A stretch of 64,000 nt of DNA from Podocnemis expansa. Its lineage: Eukaryota; Chordata; Testudines; Podocnemididae. A program made the position numbers and the translations under genes. The notes below the pieces were generated by a model. The model was not told where the DNA came from, made no database searches, and was given only the letters and a program-made list of their open reading frames with translations. Location of the stretch: assembly GCA_007922195.1 (NCBI GenBank), contig ML681996.1, positions 21,339,560-21,403,559 of the forward strand, in the 5' to 3' direction. This document shows positions 35,438-45,227 of the stretch, in pieces; position 1 is the stretch's first letter; every line of letters begins with the position of its first letter.

Positions 35438-36311
35438 TGTAGCTGTTGCAGTCCAAGTGGTGGGATGGCCTGTTCACCTCCTGCTGAGTGTATGATAGGT
35501 GTCAAGGATTGTCATATACTGAGAGGAGCAACTCTTCCTTCCAAATCAGATGTCCAGCTTAACGTGTAGTCATAACCCAAGTTGATTGAATCCTGGGATT
35601 GAAAGTTCATAAGTATACTAATTAGTGCAAGTCAAAAGGTGTGTAAATAAAACTTAAACAAACAAACAAATATGCATTCAAACTAACTTCTTAAGTGTAC
35701 ACATAGGCTTAGTTTAATAATGCAAGCCTTGCGGATGTTAAGTGCATTGTTACCTGGCAAAGCTTCAGTATTTAAACTGCAAGATACATTCAGTGAAAAT
35801 GCAAGGTGTTTCTCATATGTGTTCATGGAATCAATCTGCATAAATTGTATAACTCTATTTGTATAAATACTTAATGCAAGAACAGTCTTATGATAAAAAT
35901 CAACATTATATAGCTTTTATTAAAATATCATAGTTGTTGTTAATAAGTAATTGACCTATGTAGAAAAGCTGGGTTAGCTCAAGAAGAAAGCAAATTAAAA
36001 CATGTTGTAGGGTGTGTCTGCTCCGCAGTATCCCCTGCTGAGTAAATGGGAAGTTTCACGTACTCCCTGCCTTAATATGCCTTTTCAGGAAACCAATAAC
36101 TTAACTTCAGGCACTGTTGATGCTTGAATTAATAATATCCCCCTTAGGTCTTATTTATTACAAAACCTCTTAAAAGGGGCTTAGAACAAGGTCCAAAGAA
36201 ACAAAAGGTACTTCTGATTTTCTGAACTCTGCTGAAGCCTATCATCTATGCTCTGCTCCCAGTTCTCCCCTGGAGCTAGGAAATTCAAGCAATTATTATT
36301 TTTGAGATACC
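35438..36311. other. Mostly unique DNA with a MITE end
   Basis: 35676-35708 ('attcaaactaacttcttaag' then 'tgtacacataggc') is the right end of a ttcaaactaa-type MITE whose left part is not visible. The rest has no supported feature. Confidence 0.4.
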
Positions 36312-36323
36312 TCTCAATCTCTG

Positions 36324-36512
36324 GTTCCAAAGGGATAGCCATGTTAGTCTAGTTCAGCAAAACAAGCAAGGAGTCCTGGGGAACTTAAAGACTAACAAAT
36401 TTATTTATCAAATGAACCTTCATGGGAGAAAATCCTACTTCATCACTGGGATCTTCTTCCATGAAATCTCATGCAATAAATACATGTATTAGTCTTTATA
36501 GTGCCACTGGAC
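36324..36512. mobile_element. PLE foldback insertion with 12-bp target duplication
   Basis: Antisense tail arm (36324-36444) meets a sense tail arm (36445-36512). The unit is flanked by TCTCAATCTCTG (36312-36323) and TCTCAGTCTCTG (36513-36524), one mismatch. Tails face outward. The right arm is cut within its tail, right at the duplication. Confidence 0.7.
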
Positions 36513-36539
36513 TCTCAGTCTCTGCATCTTCTCCTTACG

Positions 36540-36725
36540 CAGGGGCGTCACTGCCACTGGGCCCACAAGGCTTGCGCTCTGTATTGCCCTGTGTTGGCCC
36601 TGCCCTGGATCTGGCTCTGGCCACCTGCCACTGACCAGCAACGGCTGGACTGGAGTTGAATTGGCTCAGGGCCAGATTGGGCCCCAGGCCAGGGCAGAGC
36701 CCTTTCTGTGGGCAGCAACACCCCT
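36540..36725. mobile_element. Short hAT-like repeat
   Basis: Starts CAGGGGCGTCACTGCC and ends 'gggcagcaacacccct', an imperfect inverted repeat of the same type as 19591-19955. No clear 8-bp duplication. About 186 bp with no coding content. Confidence 0.5.
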
Positions 36726-37689
36726 ATAAGAGGTGTTCCCAGCTGTCCTGTTACAGCTGGGATAAATTTTGACTCCCCCAGTTGGCCCCACTTAGTCCTC
36801 TGGCCGACAAGGTCTGGCTGCCTTCTCCAACTGGTGTCTGCTTCCTGTTAACTCAGGATCCTGCAGGAGCTTTCTTTTCTCTTCAGTGACTTCAGACATT
36901 TGCTCAGCTATGAAAGAGGAGGCAGAATTTCTCCATGATTATTCCCAATTGGTCAGTGGAATAAGGAGCACTGCTCACAAAGCTCCTGGCCCCAAGTCTC
37001 TAAACAGTAAATGGGTTTCCTCCCAAATCCTACTTACTCCTGGGACTAATTCCTCTCTCCCAGTATCTCCCAGGTCCTTGAATCAACAATCAGACTTTCA
37101 GATCTTAAAGAGTTGTATCAGACAGTGGTGAGACTTATCAGTAATTAGTATTGCCCTTAAGGGGCAAACTACCCAGTTACACTGCAGCTACAATAGTTTG
37201 TAAAATTCAATCAACTTTACAACTTTTAGAAATCCAAGCTGCAACAGTTAAAGTCAATGGACTCTGTATGCCCCCTCTGTGGTCCAGCTAGGTACTCATT
37301 TTTAGGCTTCTAGTTCCATAGCTTTCACCTCCTCAGCGAGGACACTTATCGGTAGGTATTTATCTCTCTCGATTGAGGTTTCTCCAGCCTGCACAGTTCT
37401 TTGTCTTCCACTATGATGTTCCCAGCAAAACAGATGGCCTAAATAGAGAGTGTCTGCAAGTTACTTTCTCTACAGAGACTAAACAGCATACTTGTCCAGT
37501 TATAAGCTATCACACAATCCCTTCAAAGCAAGAACATCCATTTTTAAGGTGGAAGAATTATAGAGAAAACATATTAAAATCAATAAAAGAGCTTACATTC
37601 ACAGCAGGAAGGTTATGAGAAATCACCCGCAAGTACAATTAAGATTCTGATAGGTGATTGGAACCTCATAGCTCATACAGAGATTCTTC
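36726..37689. other. Unique DNA
   Basis: Two 81-codon frames (36886-37131, 37373-37618) lack recognisable domains or clear splice context. No gene called. Confidence 0.4.
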
Positions 37690-38078
37690 TGAAACAACGG
37701 AAGTCCTACAACGCCTTAAAGACTGACAAATTTCCTTGGGAACAAATACAAAACAAAAACAAAAACAAACAAAACTAAACCAAGGAGTCGTGTGGCACTT
37801 AAAGACTAACAGATTTATTTTTCGCCTGAGCTTTCATGGGAGAAAATCCCACTTCATCATATGCTTCAAAGCTCAGGCGAGAAATAAATCTGTTAGTCTT
37901 TAAGTGCCACAAAACTTCTTGGTTTTTTGTTTTTTTTTTTTTTGGCTGGACTAGACTAACATGGCTGCCCCTTTGGATATTGGCAGAATTTCCTTGGGCA
38001 ATTTGTTAGGCTTTAAGGTGACATAGGACTTTTCTTGTTTTTGCTACATACGGACTAACACGGTTACCCCTCCAGAGA
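37690..38078. mobile_element. Older PLE foldback hosting a younger one
   Basis: With 37741-37998 removed, the remaining sequence is itself an inverted pair. An antisense arm, 'aagtcctacaacgcc' then 'ttaaagactgacaaattt', is followed by a sense arm, 'aatttgttaggctttaaggt' then 'gacataggactt'. The sense tail ends 'cggactaacacggttacccc'. The tail spelling differs from the inner copy, so it belongs to another, probably older, subfamily. Confidence 0.65.
37741..37987. mobile_element. PLE foldback insertion with 11-bp target duplication
   Basis: Antisense arm to about 37865, sense arm to about 37977, tails outward. Flanked by identical ATTTCCTTGGG (37730-37740, 37988-37998). Both arms carry 'gctcaggcga' where other copies have 'gctcatg', showing a common source molecule or locus. 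The insertion sits in the loop of an older foldback. Confidence 0.85.
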
Positions 38079-38079
38079 G

Positions 38080-38469
38080 TTTTTTGTCATTACAAGTTCA
38101 CAACCACTTTAGCTCAGAATAAAAAGACCCCTGAAGAAGTTAGTCTCTGGTTATATATCATTGGTACTTGATCGTCAGATATGGGGTATACATCGTCAGC
38201 AGACAGGGTTTCTCTCCACAGTTGTAGCTTCAGAAGTTTGAGTCAAGAAGTGGGAGTTTGCAGTCTTCTTTTCACTTCCCAGGCATATCATAGCAAACCC
38301 ACTTAACTCGGATTGCCTCAAAAATGCCTTCTTGTCTGCCACATTGTTTAAAATATCCCTTTCTCATTCATAATATTTCCCAAGGTTCCCATGAGAAAAT
38401 TTCATCCGATCACACAACAGCACATAAACTTTCAATGCAATGGACTCAATAGCTATGTTAACTTAATTT
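38080..38469. other. Unique DNA
   Basis: Nothing recognised. Confidence 0.4.
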
Positions 38470-39682
38470 AATGAATTCCAAAGGGAGTAACCATGTTAGT
38501 GTGGTTAAGCAAAACAAAAAAGGAGTCAGGTGAAACTTTCAAAAACTAACAAATGTATTTAATGCATGAGCTTTCATTGAAGAAAACTCCACTTTGCCAA
38601 ATGCTTGAAGATGGGGAACTCACAGAATGGGTGGAAAATAGATGCAGGGAACTGTAAGTCATAAGATCAGGTCAGACTGTAAGTCAGTGCAGTTGTTTAG
38701 GTTCAAACAGTGAAGAACAATATATATGAGAGGCAGTAGGAAAGCAAAATTTCCTGGTCTAATGGGAAAAAAAATGAACAAACAAACATAGTCTCTATTC
38801 AAACCTAACTTGATGGTGTCAAATCTACATATGAATTCTAATTCTCCAGTTTCTCTTTGAAGTTTAAATTTGTTATCCATTTGCCTGAATATGACTATTA
38901 ATGGAGTGATCAGCAAGACTGTGTATTTCCCTATTGGTTTTTGAATGCTGTTATTCTGATCAGGGCTGTCCTTAAGTGGGGGTGAGATGGGCAATTGTCC
39001 TAGGCCCTGCAGCTCCCTGGGCTCCATGCTCTCCTCCTGGGAGCAGGACAGTGAGGGGCCTGCACCGCTGCCCCCCCCAAGGCCTTGGTGTCCCCCACCC
39101 GCTCCCCACTACCTTTGGCACAGAGCCAAAGGCAGTGGGGAAGGGGTGGGTGCAGTAGCTCAGGACTGGTTTCTGCTCCAGGCTGGGTCTTCCCTGACTC
39201 CAGGGCAGTGAACAGCCAGTCTAGGGGCTGAGCAGGCCAGCCCAGAAGCTGGGCTTCACTCTCTCTCCCCTTTCCTGGGCAGGCCCAGGCCACCTTAGAG
39301 GCAGGGCAGGATAGGAGAGCCCAGCCTCCAGACTGGCCCACTATGTCCCCCCAAAACAGGGGAGGGGTGGGAATGTGGGACCAGCCTGCACCCACCCCAG
39401 CACAGGCGGTGGGGGCGTGGGACCCCACACAGGCTGATTGGCCTGGTCCCTGCACCCCCCTGGGGACGGCCCTGATTCTGATATCAGATGTGTGTCCATT
39501 TATTCTTTTGTGCAGAGACTGCCCTGTTTTTTCAATACATAAAGCACAAGGGGAGGGGGGCATTTCTGGCACATGATGGTATAAATCACATTTGGGGAAA
39601 AATAGGTGAATGGGCCCTTGAGGGAGTAGCTGGCTTGATCAGGTCCTATGACAATGTCATTTGTGTAGATGTGTGGGTAAAG
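38470..39682 (-). mobile_element. PLE copy interrupted by a hAT element
   Basis: Antisense PLE from its tail (38470) through the noncoding region and the end of the GIY-YIG frame (LQRETGELEFICRFDTIKLG at 38800-38880) to 38960. It resumes at 39483-39682 with the rest of the endonuclease ('gtataaatcacatttgggg'). The gap is filled exactly by the hAT at 38961-39474. The 5' end abuts a sense reverse transcriptase piece at 39683. Confidence 0.75.
38961..39474. mobile_element. Non-autonomous hAT, 514 bp, 8-bp duplication
   Basis: Ends CAGGGCTGTCC and GGACGGCCCTG (one mismatch as inverted repeats), flanked by identical ATTCTGAT (38953-38960, 39475-39482). The interior is GC-rich and noncoding. It is inserted in a PLE, whose sequence resumes directly after the duplicated octamer. 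Confidence 0.9.
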
Positions 39683-39775
39683 TTGAAGCTCTGTACACCA
39701 ACATCCTACACAAGGACAGATTACAAATCATTTGGAGAACTATCCCAGATGATGTCAAGGCATACCTCATTATTG
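39683..39775 (+). mobile_element. PLE reverse transcriptase snippet, sense
   Basis: Translates to EALYTNILHKDRLQIIWRTI, matching the motif A region of the PLE reverse transcriptase (compare EALYTNIPDKDGLQAIRRAI at 14515). It is joined head to head to the antisense copy ending at 39682, the same arrangement as at 14385/14388. Confidence 0.7.
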
Positions 39776-40488
39776 AAACAAGCAAGAAATCCTGTGGCAC
39801 TTAAAGACTAAGGCTATGTGTACACTTACATGTGAATTCAAATTGACTGTCATCAATTCAAATTCAAATAAGTGCATGGACATGCCAGCTTTCCTCAGTT
39901 TGAACTGAGGCACCCCTCAGTTCGAATTGAGGAAAAAAGAGTTCAAATTGGTCAAACCTGCTCTTCCATCGAAGTCAGGATCGATACAAAGTGAGTAATT
40001 CGAATTGACATAGTGTGGCAATTTCAATTCTAATTGACTGAATTCAAATTAGATTCAAATTGGTCGATTAATTCAAATTGAAATGCTCAGTGTAGACATA
40101 GCCTAAGAAATTTATTTATCACATAAGTTTTCATGGGAGAAAATCACACTCTGTCAGAAACTTTGAAGATGGGGGAACTTAAAGAATGGGAGGAAAATAA
40201 TGCAGGGAAATGTAAGTCATGGGATCAAGTCACACTGTAACAGCAAATCAAAGCAATTGTTAAGATTCCAACACTGGGAAGCAGCACACGGAGGAGGGTG
40301 AGGTGAAATAACATCTTGTAATGGGACAATTCCCAAACTAAGCTGTCCTATCTTACCATTTATTTTATAAATTTATAAAGCTCAGGGGTTTTTTTGCCAC
40401 CAAAGCTCCCACACAGAGGAGGGTGAGGTGAAATAACATCTTGTAATGGGAAAAGAATCCATAGTCACAGTTTAATCCTGCTTTGATT
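39776..40488 (-). mobile_element. PLE 3' region with MITE and CR1 filler insertions
   Basis: Antisense tail 39776-39811 continues at 40104-40326 after the MITE at 39812-40103. It then continues at 40410-40488 after an 83-bp CR1-derived filler flanked by a 42-bp duplication. It abuts the sense PLE copy at about 40489. Confidence 0.75.
39812..40103. mobile_element. Harbinger MITE, 292 bp, TAA duplication
   Basis: Ends GGCTATGTGTACACT and AGTGTAGACATAGCC, flanked by TAA (39809-39811, 40104-40106). The interior has 'gaattcaaattga' and 'agttcgaattgagg' motifs in both orientations. Inserted in the tail of an antisense PLE, whose sequence resumes immediately. Confidence 0.85.
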
Positions 40489-41121
40489 TAACTTTGTGAC
40501 TTTGTACTCACCCACAACCATTTCAGATTTGAAGATATAAATTATCTTCGAGACAGAGGCGCTGCCATTGGTACCTGCATGACCCCACAGTATGCCAACA
40601 TCTTTATGCCTGACTTACAACAATGGTCCTCTGGTCTTGTCCCCAAGTACCACTCCTCTGCTTACACTACATTGATAACATCATCATCTGGATCCATGGA
40701 AAGGATGTCCTTGAAGATTTCCACCTTGATTTCAGCAATTTTCACTCTACAATCAACCTTAGATCTATTTTCTGGACACTACAGTAAAAATTAATAATAG
40801 ACAAATAAATACCACCCTATACCAAAAACCTACAGACTGCTACAGGTACCTACATTCCATGAACTTCTACCCAAGACGCACAACTTTATCCATTACCTAC
40901 AATCAAACCCTAAGATATAAACACATTTTTTCTGATCTCTCAGACAGAGACAGACACCTTCAAGCTCTTTATTAAACATTCTTAAAACTATAGTACCCAC
41001 CTGAAGAAGTGAGAAACCAGACTGACAGAGTCAGATGGATATCCTGATGTCAACTACTACAGGAGAAGCCCAAGAAAGAAAACAACAGAACACCACTGGT
41101 CATCACCTACAATTCCTAAGT

Positions 41122-41338
41122 CAGGGTCAGCAACCCAGAAAATAGGAAGAACCATTTTTTTTTTAAATTTCTTCAATAACCAAGTGTTTTGAGAACCACA
41201 ATGGGTGTAGCCTTCTGATGGTGGGTGTGCATACCTGGGCCAGGATGCCTGCCACAGGGTCCCTGATGGTGAGGGAGATCCCAGAGCCTGGTGGCAGGTA
41301 CAGGCTCAGAGCCAGGAGTCACAGATTGCAGACCCCAG
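41122..41338. mobile_element. Short hAT element inside the PLE
   Basis: Starts CAGGGTCAGCAACCC and ends 'cagattgcagaccccag', an eroded inverted repeat. Flanks TCCTAAGT (41114-41121) and CCATAAGT (41339-41346) agree at 6 of 8 positions. The PLE sequence is continuous once it is removed. Confidence 0.6.
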
Positions 41339-41523
41339 CCATAAGTCCAACCCCTGCAGCACATAATCAAGGACCTATAATCTATTCTACAAGCTGATCC
41401 CTCACTCTCTCAGGCCTTGGGTGGCAGACATCTCCTCGCATACAGACATTCCCCCAACTTTACATAGATACCCACCAGCAACCACAGAACTAACAACAGA
41501 AACATTCAAGCATTCACATATCC

Positions 41524-41991
41524 TTGCAACAAACCATGTTGCCAACTTTGCCCATATATCTGCACGAACGACACCATGATAGGACTAAATCAAGACAGCT
41601 ACTCCTTCAAGGGCTCATTCACCAATGTGATTTATGCTATCATGTGCCAGATATGCCTCCTCCATTCCCTTACTTATACATTGAAAAAATGGGACAATTT
41701 CTGTGCACAAGAATAAATGGACATGAATCTGACATCAGAAACAATAACATTAAAAGAATAGGGGTACATTTCAATTTCCCTGATCATTCCACTAATTATC
41801 TCTTAATAGTGATACTCGGGCAAATGGATAACAAATCAGAGCTTCAAAGAGAAACTGCAGAATTAGAATTCATGTGTAGATTTAACACCATCAAGTTATG
41901 CTTGAATAGAGACTGTGTTGTTTTTTTCTCCATTTCAACAGATAATTTTGCTTTCCTTCCTCCCCTCTATATGCTGTTCTTCACTGTTTGA
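41524..41991 (+). pseudogene. PLE GIY-YIG endonuclease remnant, copy 2
   Basis: Frame of 155 codons from the block preceding the endonuclease to the end of the polyprotein. MLPTLPIYLHERHHD is the frameshifted cysteine-rich stretch. YLYIEKMGQFLCTRINGHES aligns with TLYIGQTGRSLRRRMNEHRA in the copy at 12118, so the YIG glycine is replaced by E and key basic residues are lost. The family ending ELQRETAELEFMCRFNTIKL follows. The endonuclease cannot be active. The normal stop has been lost and the frame extends into the tail. Confidence 0.7.
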
Positions 41992-42089
41992 ATCTAAAAA
42001 ATTACACTGATTTGCTGTTACAGTCTGACCTCGTGCTATGACTTATACTTCTCTGCATTTATTTTCCATCCATTCTGGAAGTTGCCCAT

Positions 42090-42165
42090 TCTCAAGCATC
42101 TGATGAAGTGAGATATCCTCCCACAAAAGCTTATGCTATAAATAAATTTGTTATTCTTTAAAAGT
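42090..42165 (+). ncRNA. Hammerhead-ribozyme-like motif in PLE tail
   Basis: CTGATGA core at 42100-42106, hairpin II, then AAAA in place of GAAA. Stem III with its closing A-U (agc-uuau-gcu) and the A at the cleavage position are intact. It complements the copy at 12655, where GAAA is intact but the U is lost; together they suggest an ancestral complete motif. Confidence 0.4.
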
Positions 42166-42190
42166 GTCACCATACTCCTTGTTCATTTTA

Positions 42191-43489
42191 ATTCAGTAAA
42201 GCTTTTCCAAGGACATTGCGGGACATTTCCTTATTTGTCAGAGTCTCTTTTGACAATATCTGTTCCAACACATATGACTTTAACAAAATAATACTGCATT
42301 TGTTTCTTATTTGATGTGCTACTTAAAGGACTGAGTTTTTTAAGTGCATTTTTATAGCTTCAAGCAACTTCCTTTTGTAATAGAAAACTCTTTTTGCAAG
42401 AGATTAAAATGAACCTAGATACCGGCTTTTAGAAATAATAATGAAAGTTGATTTCATATAGCCATTTTACTTAATGTGTGTTATATATCTTTTATAAGAC
42501 TTCCAACAGGGAACTTGAAACTTCCACCTAGCATAGTGAGTTAAGAGGTTCAGCATAAACCTACTAGAGCAGTTGCTGAAAGCTGAGTTAGAGTTTAAAT
42601 AAGGTGAATGTGGTGGGGGATTGAAGATAACAGAGAGTTATTGCCCCTTGAGGTTCAATATTGACTTGCCATATGGTATAAAAGAGTCTGATAGGTCTGC
42701 AGTCATAAGGAGCAGCCCTTAAGGAGAGACTTTACTAGAACTGTCAAGATCTGTGTTTTGATGGGTTTAAGTGGGACAGCATCTAAACACTATGTGAAAC
42801 TAGGCTGTAACTAATGTGTATTTGTTTTACGTGCCTTAGTTCTGTTGTAAAGTTGTGTGTCTCAGGCTGAGTATGGATTTGTTAAACCTATGAAAAGGCA
42901 GAACAAAAGCTGCTGTCTAACTATGTTCCCTGTTAAGAAATGAGTTCTGCACAGCCTCCATATGCTCATTGCCATTTACTGAAGTCAACCACTCTTTATT
43001 TTAAGCAGGGAGGATTTATGATGTAAGCAAATAAGTCAAAAACACATGTAACAAGCCACCACAGGGTACCCCATTTTTGCCTGTCATTCCCTCTTTCGTA
43101 GAGGCAACAAAAAGGATCTCACATACTTTTCACCATGCTTCACTCCTCTTTTTTTTATTTACACCAGCACCATAACTATGCTCAGAATACACACCTTACA
43201 ATGAGTGTCACCTGGAGGAAGCAGCACAGAACACACCCATTGATAGAATGGCTAAATGAAGCCACACTGGGGCACCCGGGGGTCAAAGCCCCATTTCCCC
43301 ACCCTACTTACAGCCCTGATTTGCACAGTAGATTACAGTCTACAGTCCCCCAAACTCTTCCTTAACTCTTCGCCAGGTGTTGAGACCTTGATCAACTAAT
43401 AACAGCAGTACCATCCCAACACTACTGCCTAGCTAGCCTCTCCTAACTTTAGCTCAGCCAGCCTATAAACTCTGCCATAGCTAGGGAAA
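42191..43489. other. Unique AT-rich DNA
   Basis: No gene or repeat recognised. Confidence 0.4.
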
Positions 43490-44150
43490 CAGCTGCTCCT
43501 TGTTCCTTAATCAGGCAGTGCTGTCCCAAGCTCTAAGTAGTGCATGGAGATGAAGGACCTTGAAAAAATTCTCTGTAATAACTCAGAACCCACCTCATCA
43601 AACATCTCATCTCAGGCTATTGGCATATCAACGACCATTAGTTAAAGATCAGTCAATTCCCAAACTAAGTTGTCCTATCTCACCGTTTATTTTATAAATT
43701 TATAAAGCTCGGGGGTTTTTTGCCACCAAAGCTCCCCTCAGAAGGCTACTCCAGAACTTTACTTCTCTGATGGTTAGAACCTGCATCTAATTTCAAGTCT
43801 GAACTTTCTTATGGCCGGTTTATATCCATTTGTTCTTATGTCCACATTAGCACTAAACTTATATGATTCTTCACCCTCCCTGGTATTTATCTTTCTGGTG
43901 TATTTATACAGAGAAATCACACCTCCCCTCGGCCTTCTTTTAGTTAAGCTAACCAAGAGAAGCTCTTTGAATTTCCTCTCTTAAAAAAGGTTTTCCATGC
44001 CACAGATCATCCTAGTAGCCCTTGTCTGCACCTCTTCCAGTCTGAATTCCTTTTTCTTAAATATTATGTACCAGAACTGCACATACTATTCCAGATGAGG
44101 TCTCATTAGGACATTCCATAATGTTATAAGAGGCATTGTATATAAAAATC
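43490..44150 (-). mobile_element. CR1 LINE fragment (minus strand)
   Basis: On the minus strand the order follows CR1: 'gaattcagactggaagaggt', 'gggctactaggatgatctg', 'aaaagaaggccgagg', 'gtggacataagaacaaatgg', 'acttgaaattagatgcaggt'. The frame at 43774-43956 gives RRPRGGVISLYKYTRKINTR and FSANVDIRTNGYKPAIRKFR, the C-terminal region of CR1 ORF2. The part at 43654-43735 is duplicated as filler at 40327-40409. Confidence 0.8.
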
Positions 44151-44161
44151 AATCTAATTTA

Positions 44162-44163
<2 letters not shown>

Positions 44164-44210
<47 letters not shown>

Positions 44211-44220
44211 NNNNNNNNNN

Positions 44221-44276
<56 letters not shown>
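44164..44276 (+). repeat. (GATA)n microsatellite with assembly gap
   Basis: Uninterrupted agat units on both sides of ten N at 44211-44220. The true length is unknown because the gap lies inside the array. Confidence 0.95.
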
Positions 44277-44707
44277 CTTTTCTTTGCTAATGAAGCTTTG
44301 AAAATATAAACCAACAGTAATGGAAATAAAGAAACCACAGATCTTGAAATCTTGCCACCACATGACCCTAGAACAATTTCATGCTCCCAACAAGCTAACT
44401 GACTGCAGCAGCCTCTGTTGAGCAGAAAGTATGCTTCCTGACCACATAGATGAGCGGGTAATTGAAAGAGGATTATCTTATTGCAAACTAGGTATCTTTT
44501 AGTCAAGGCCATAAGTAGGACGTGGCAAATGGGGCAAAGCCCTGGGTGCCAAATTTTAGAGGGCACCAGACCCTACTCAGAGGAGGCCTTAGCCAATTGG
44601 GGGCCAAGGCGAAGGCCTATTGAGAGGCCCACTAGAAGGTCTACTATAGGCCCCTACTGCCACCCTCTCCATGCCCCCAGTCCCCCCTGAAGCCTTAAGC
44701 GCCCTAC
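44277..44707. other. Unique DNA with a degraded GC-rich repeat
   Basis: 44508-44705 is GC-richer ('gggcaaagccctgggtgcca') and resembles the hAT-type GC-rich repeats, but its ends are not definable. No gene. Confidence 0.35.
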
Positions 44708-44768
44708 ACCACCACACAGGACTCCTTGTTTTTTTGCTGAACCAGACTAACATGACTATCCCTTTGGA
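44708..44768 (+). mobile_element. PLE tail fragment
   Basis: 'acaggactccttgttttttt' followed by 'gctgaaccagactaacatga' is the extreme 3' tail of the main PLE family, in sense. Only about 60 bp remain. Confidence 0.65.
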
Positions 44769-44960
44769 ACTGTAAATTATTCTTGGGTTTGATATTTTTA
44801 AAGATCTTTCCATCATGAAGCTTGTAAATTGATCATCTTTCACTTAAAATAAATGAGCTACTGATGAACTACAAAGTTAAAATTAATATTTAAAAAAAGT
44901 ATGTGCATTAATTAATAAATTAAAAAGTAGTAAAATTAATGATGGTTCAAAAATAACTAA

Positions 44961-45217
44961 GTTCCAAAGGGGCAGCCGTGTTAGTCTAGTCCAACAAAAA
45001 AAGTAAGGAGCCCTGTGTCACTTAAAGACTAACAAATTTATTTCTCACATGAGCTTTCATGGTAGAAATTCCCACTTTGTCAGACACTTTAAAGAGTCTG
45101 TAAGTTCCCCCATCTTCAAAGCATCTAACAAAGTAGAATTTTCTCCTACAAAAGCTCATGTGATAAATAAATCTGTTAGTCTTTAAGTGACAGAGGGCTC
45201 CACGCCCCCCCCCCCCC
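44961..45217. mobile_element. PLE foldback insertion with 10-bp target duplication
   Basis: Antisense arm 44961 to about 45092, sense arm to 45217, tails outward. Flanked by identical AAATAACTAA (44951-44960, 45218-45227). Both arms carry GAGCCC and GTCAC variants where other copies have GAGTCC and GGCAC. The right tail is truncated and followed by a C homopolymer just inside the duplication. Confidence 0.8.
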
Positions 45218-45227
45218 AAATAACTAA

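Larger units (their letters stand above)
40489..42190 (+). mobile_element. Longest PLE copy, reverse transcriptase to 3' tail
   Basis: Sense PLE covering about 1.5 kb of element sequence. The palm region includes TPQYANIFMPDLQQW (frame at 40579-40794) and an altered motif C, YIDNIIIW instead of YIDDIFIIW. Then come the thumb, the linker, the GIY-YIG region (41524-41991) and the tail ending near 42190. A hAT at 41122-41338 interrupts it. Several frameshifts and stops make it inactive. Confidence 0.8.

Noticed and set aside
44154..44566. Frames with repeated SIYLSIYL
   Set aside because: Translation of the GATA microsatellite across an assembly gap.
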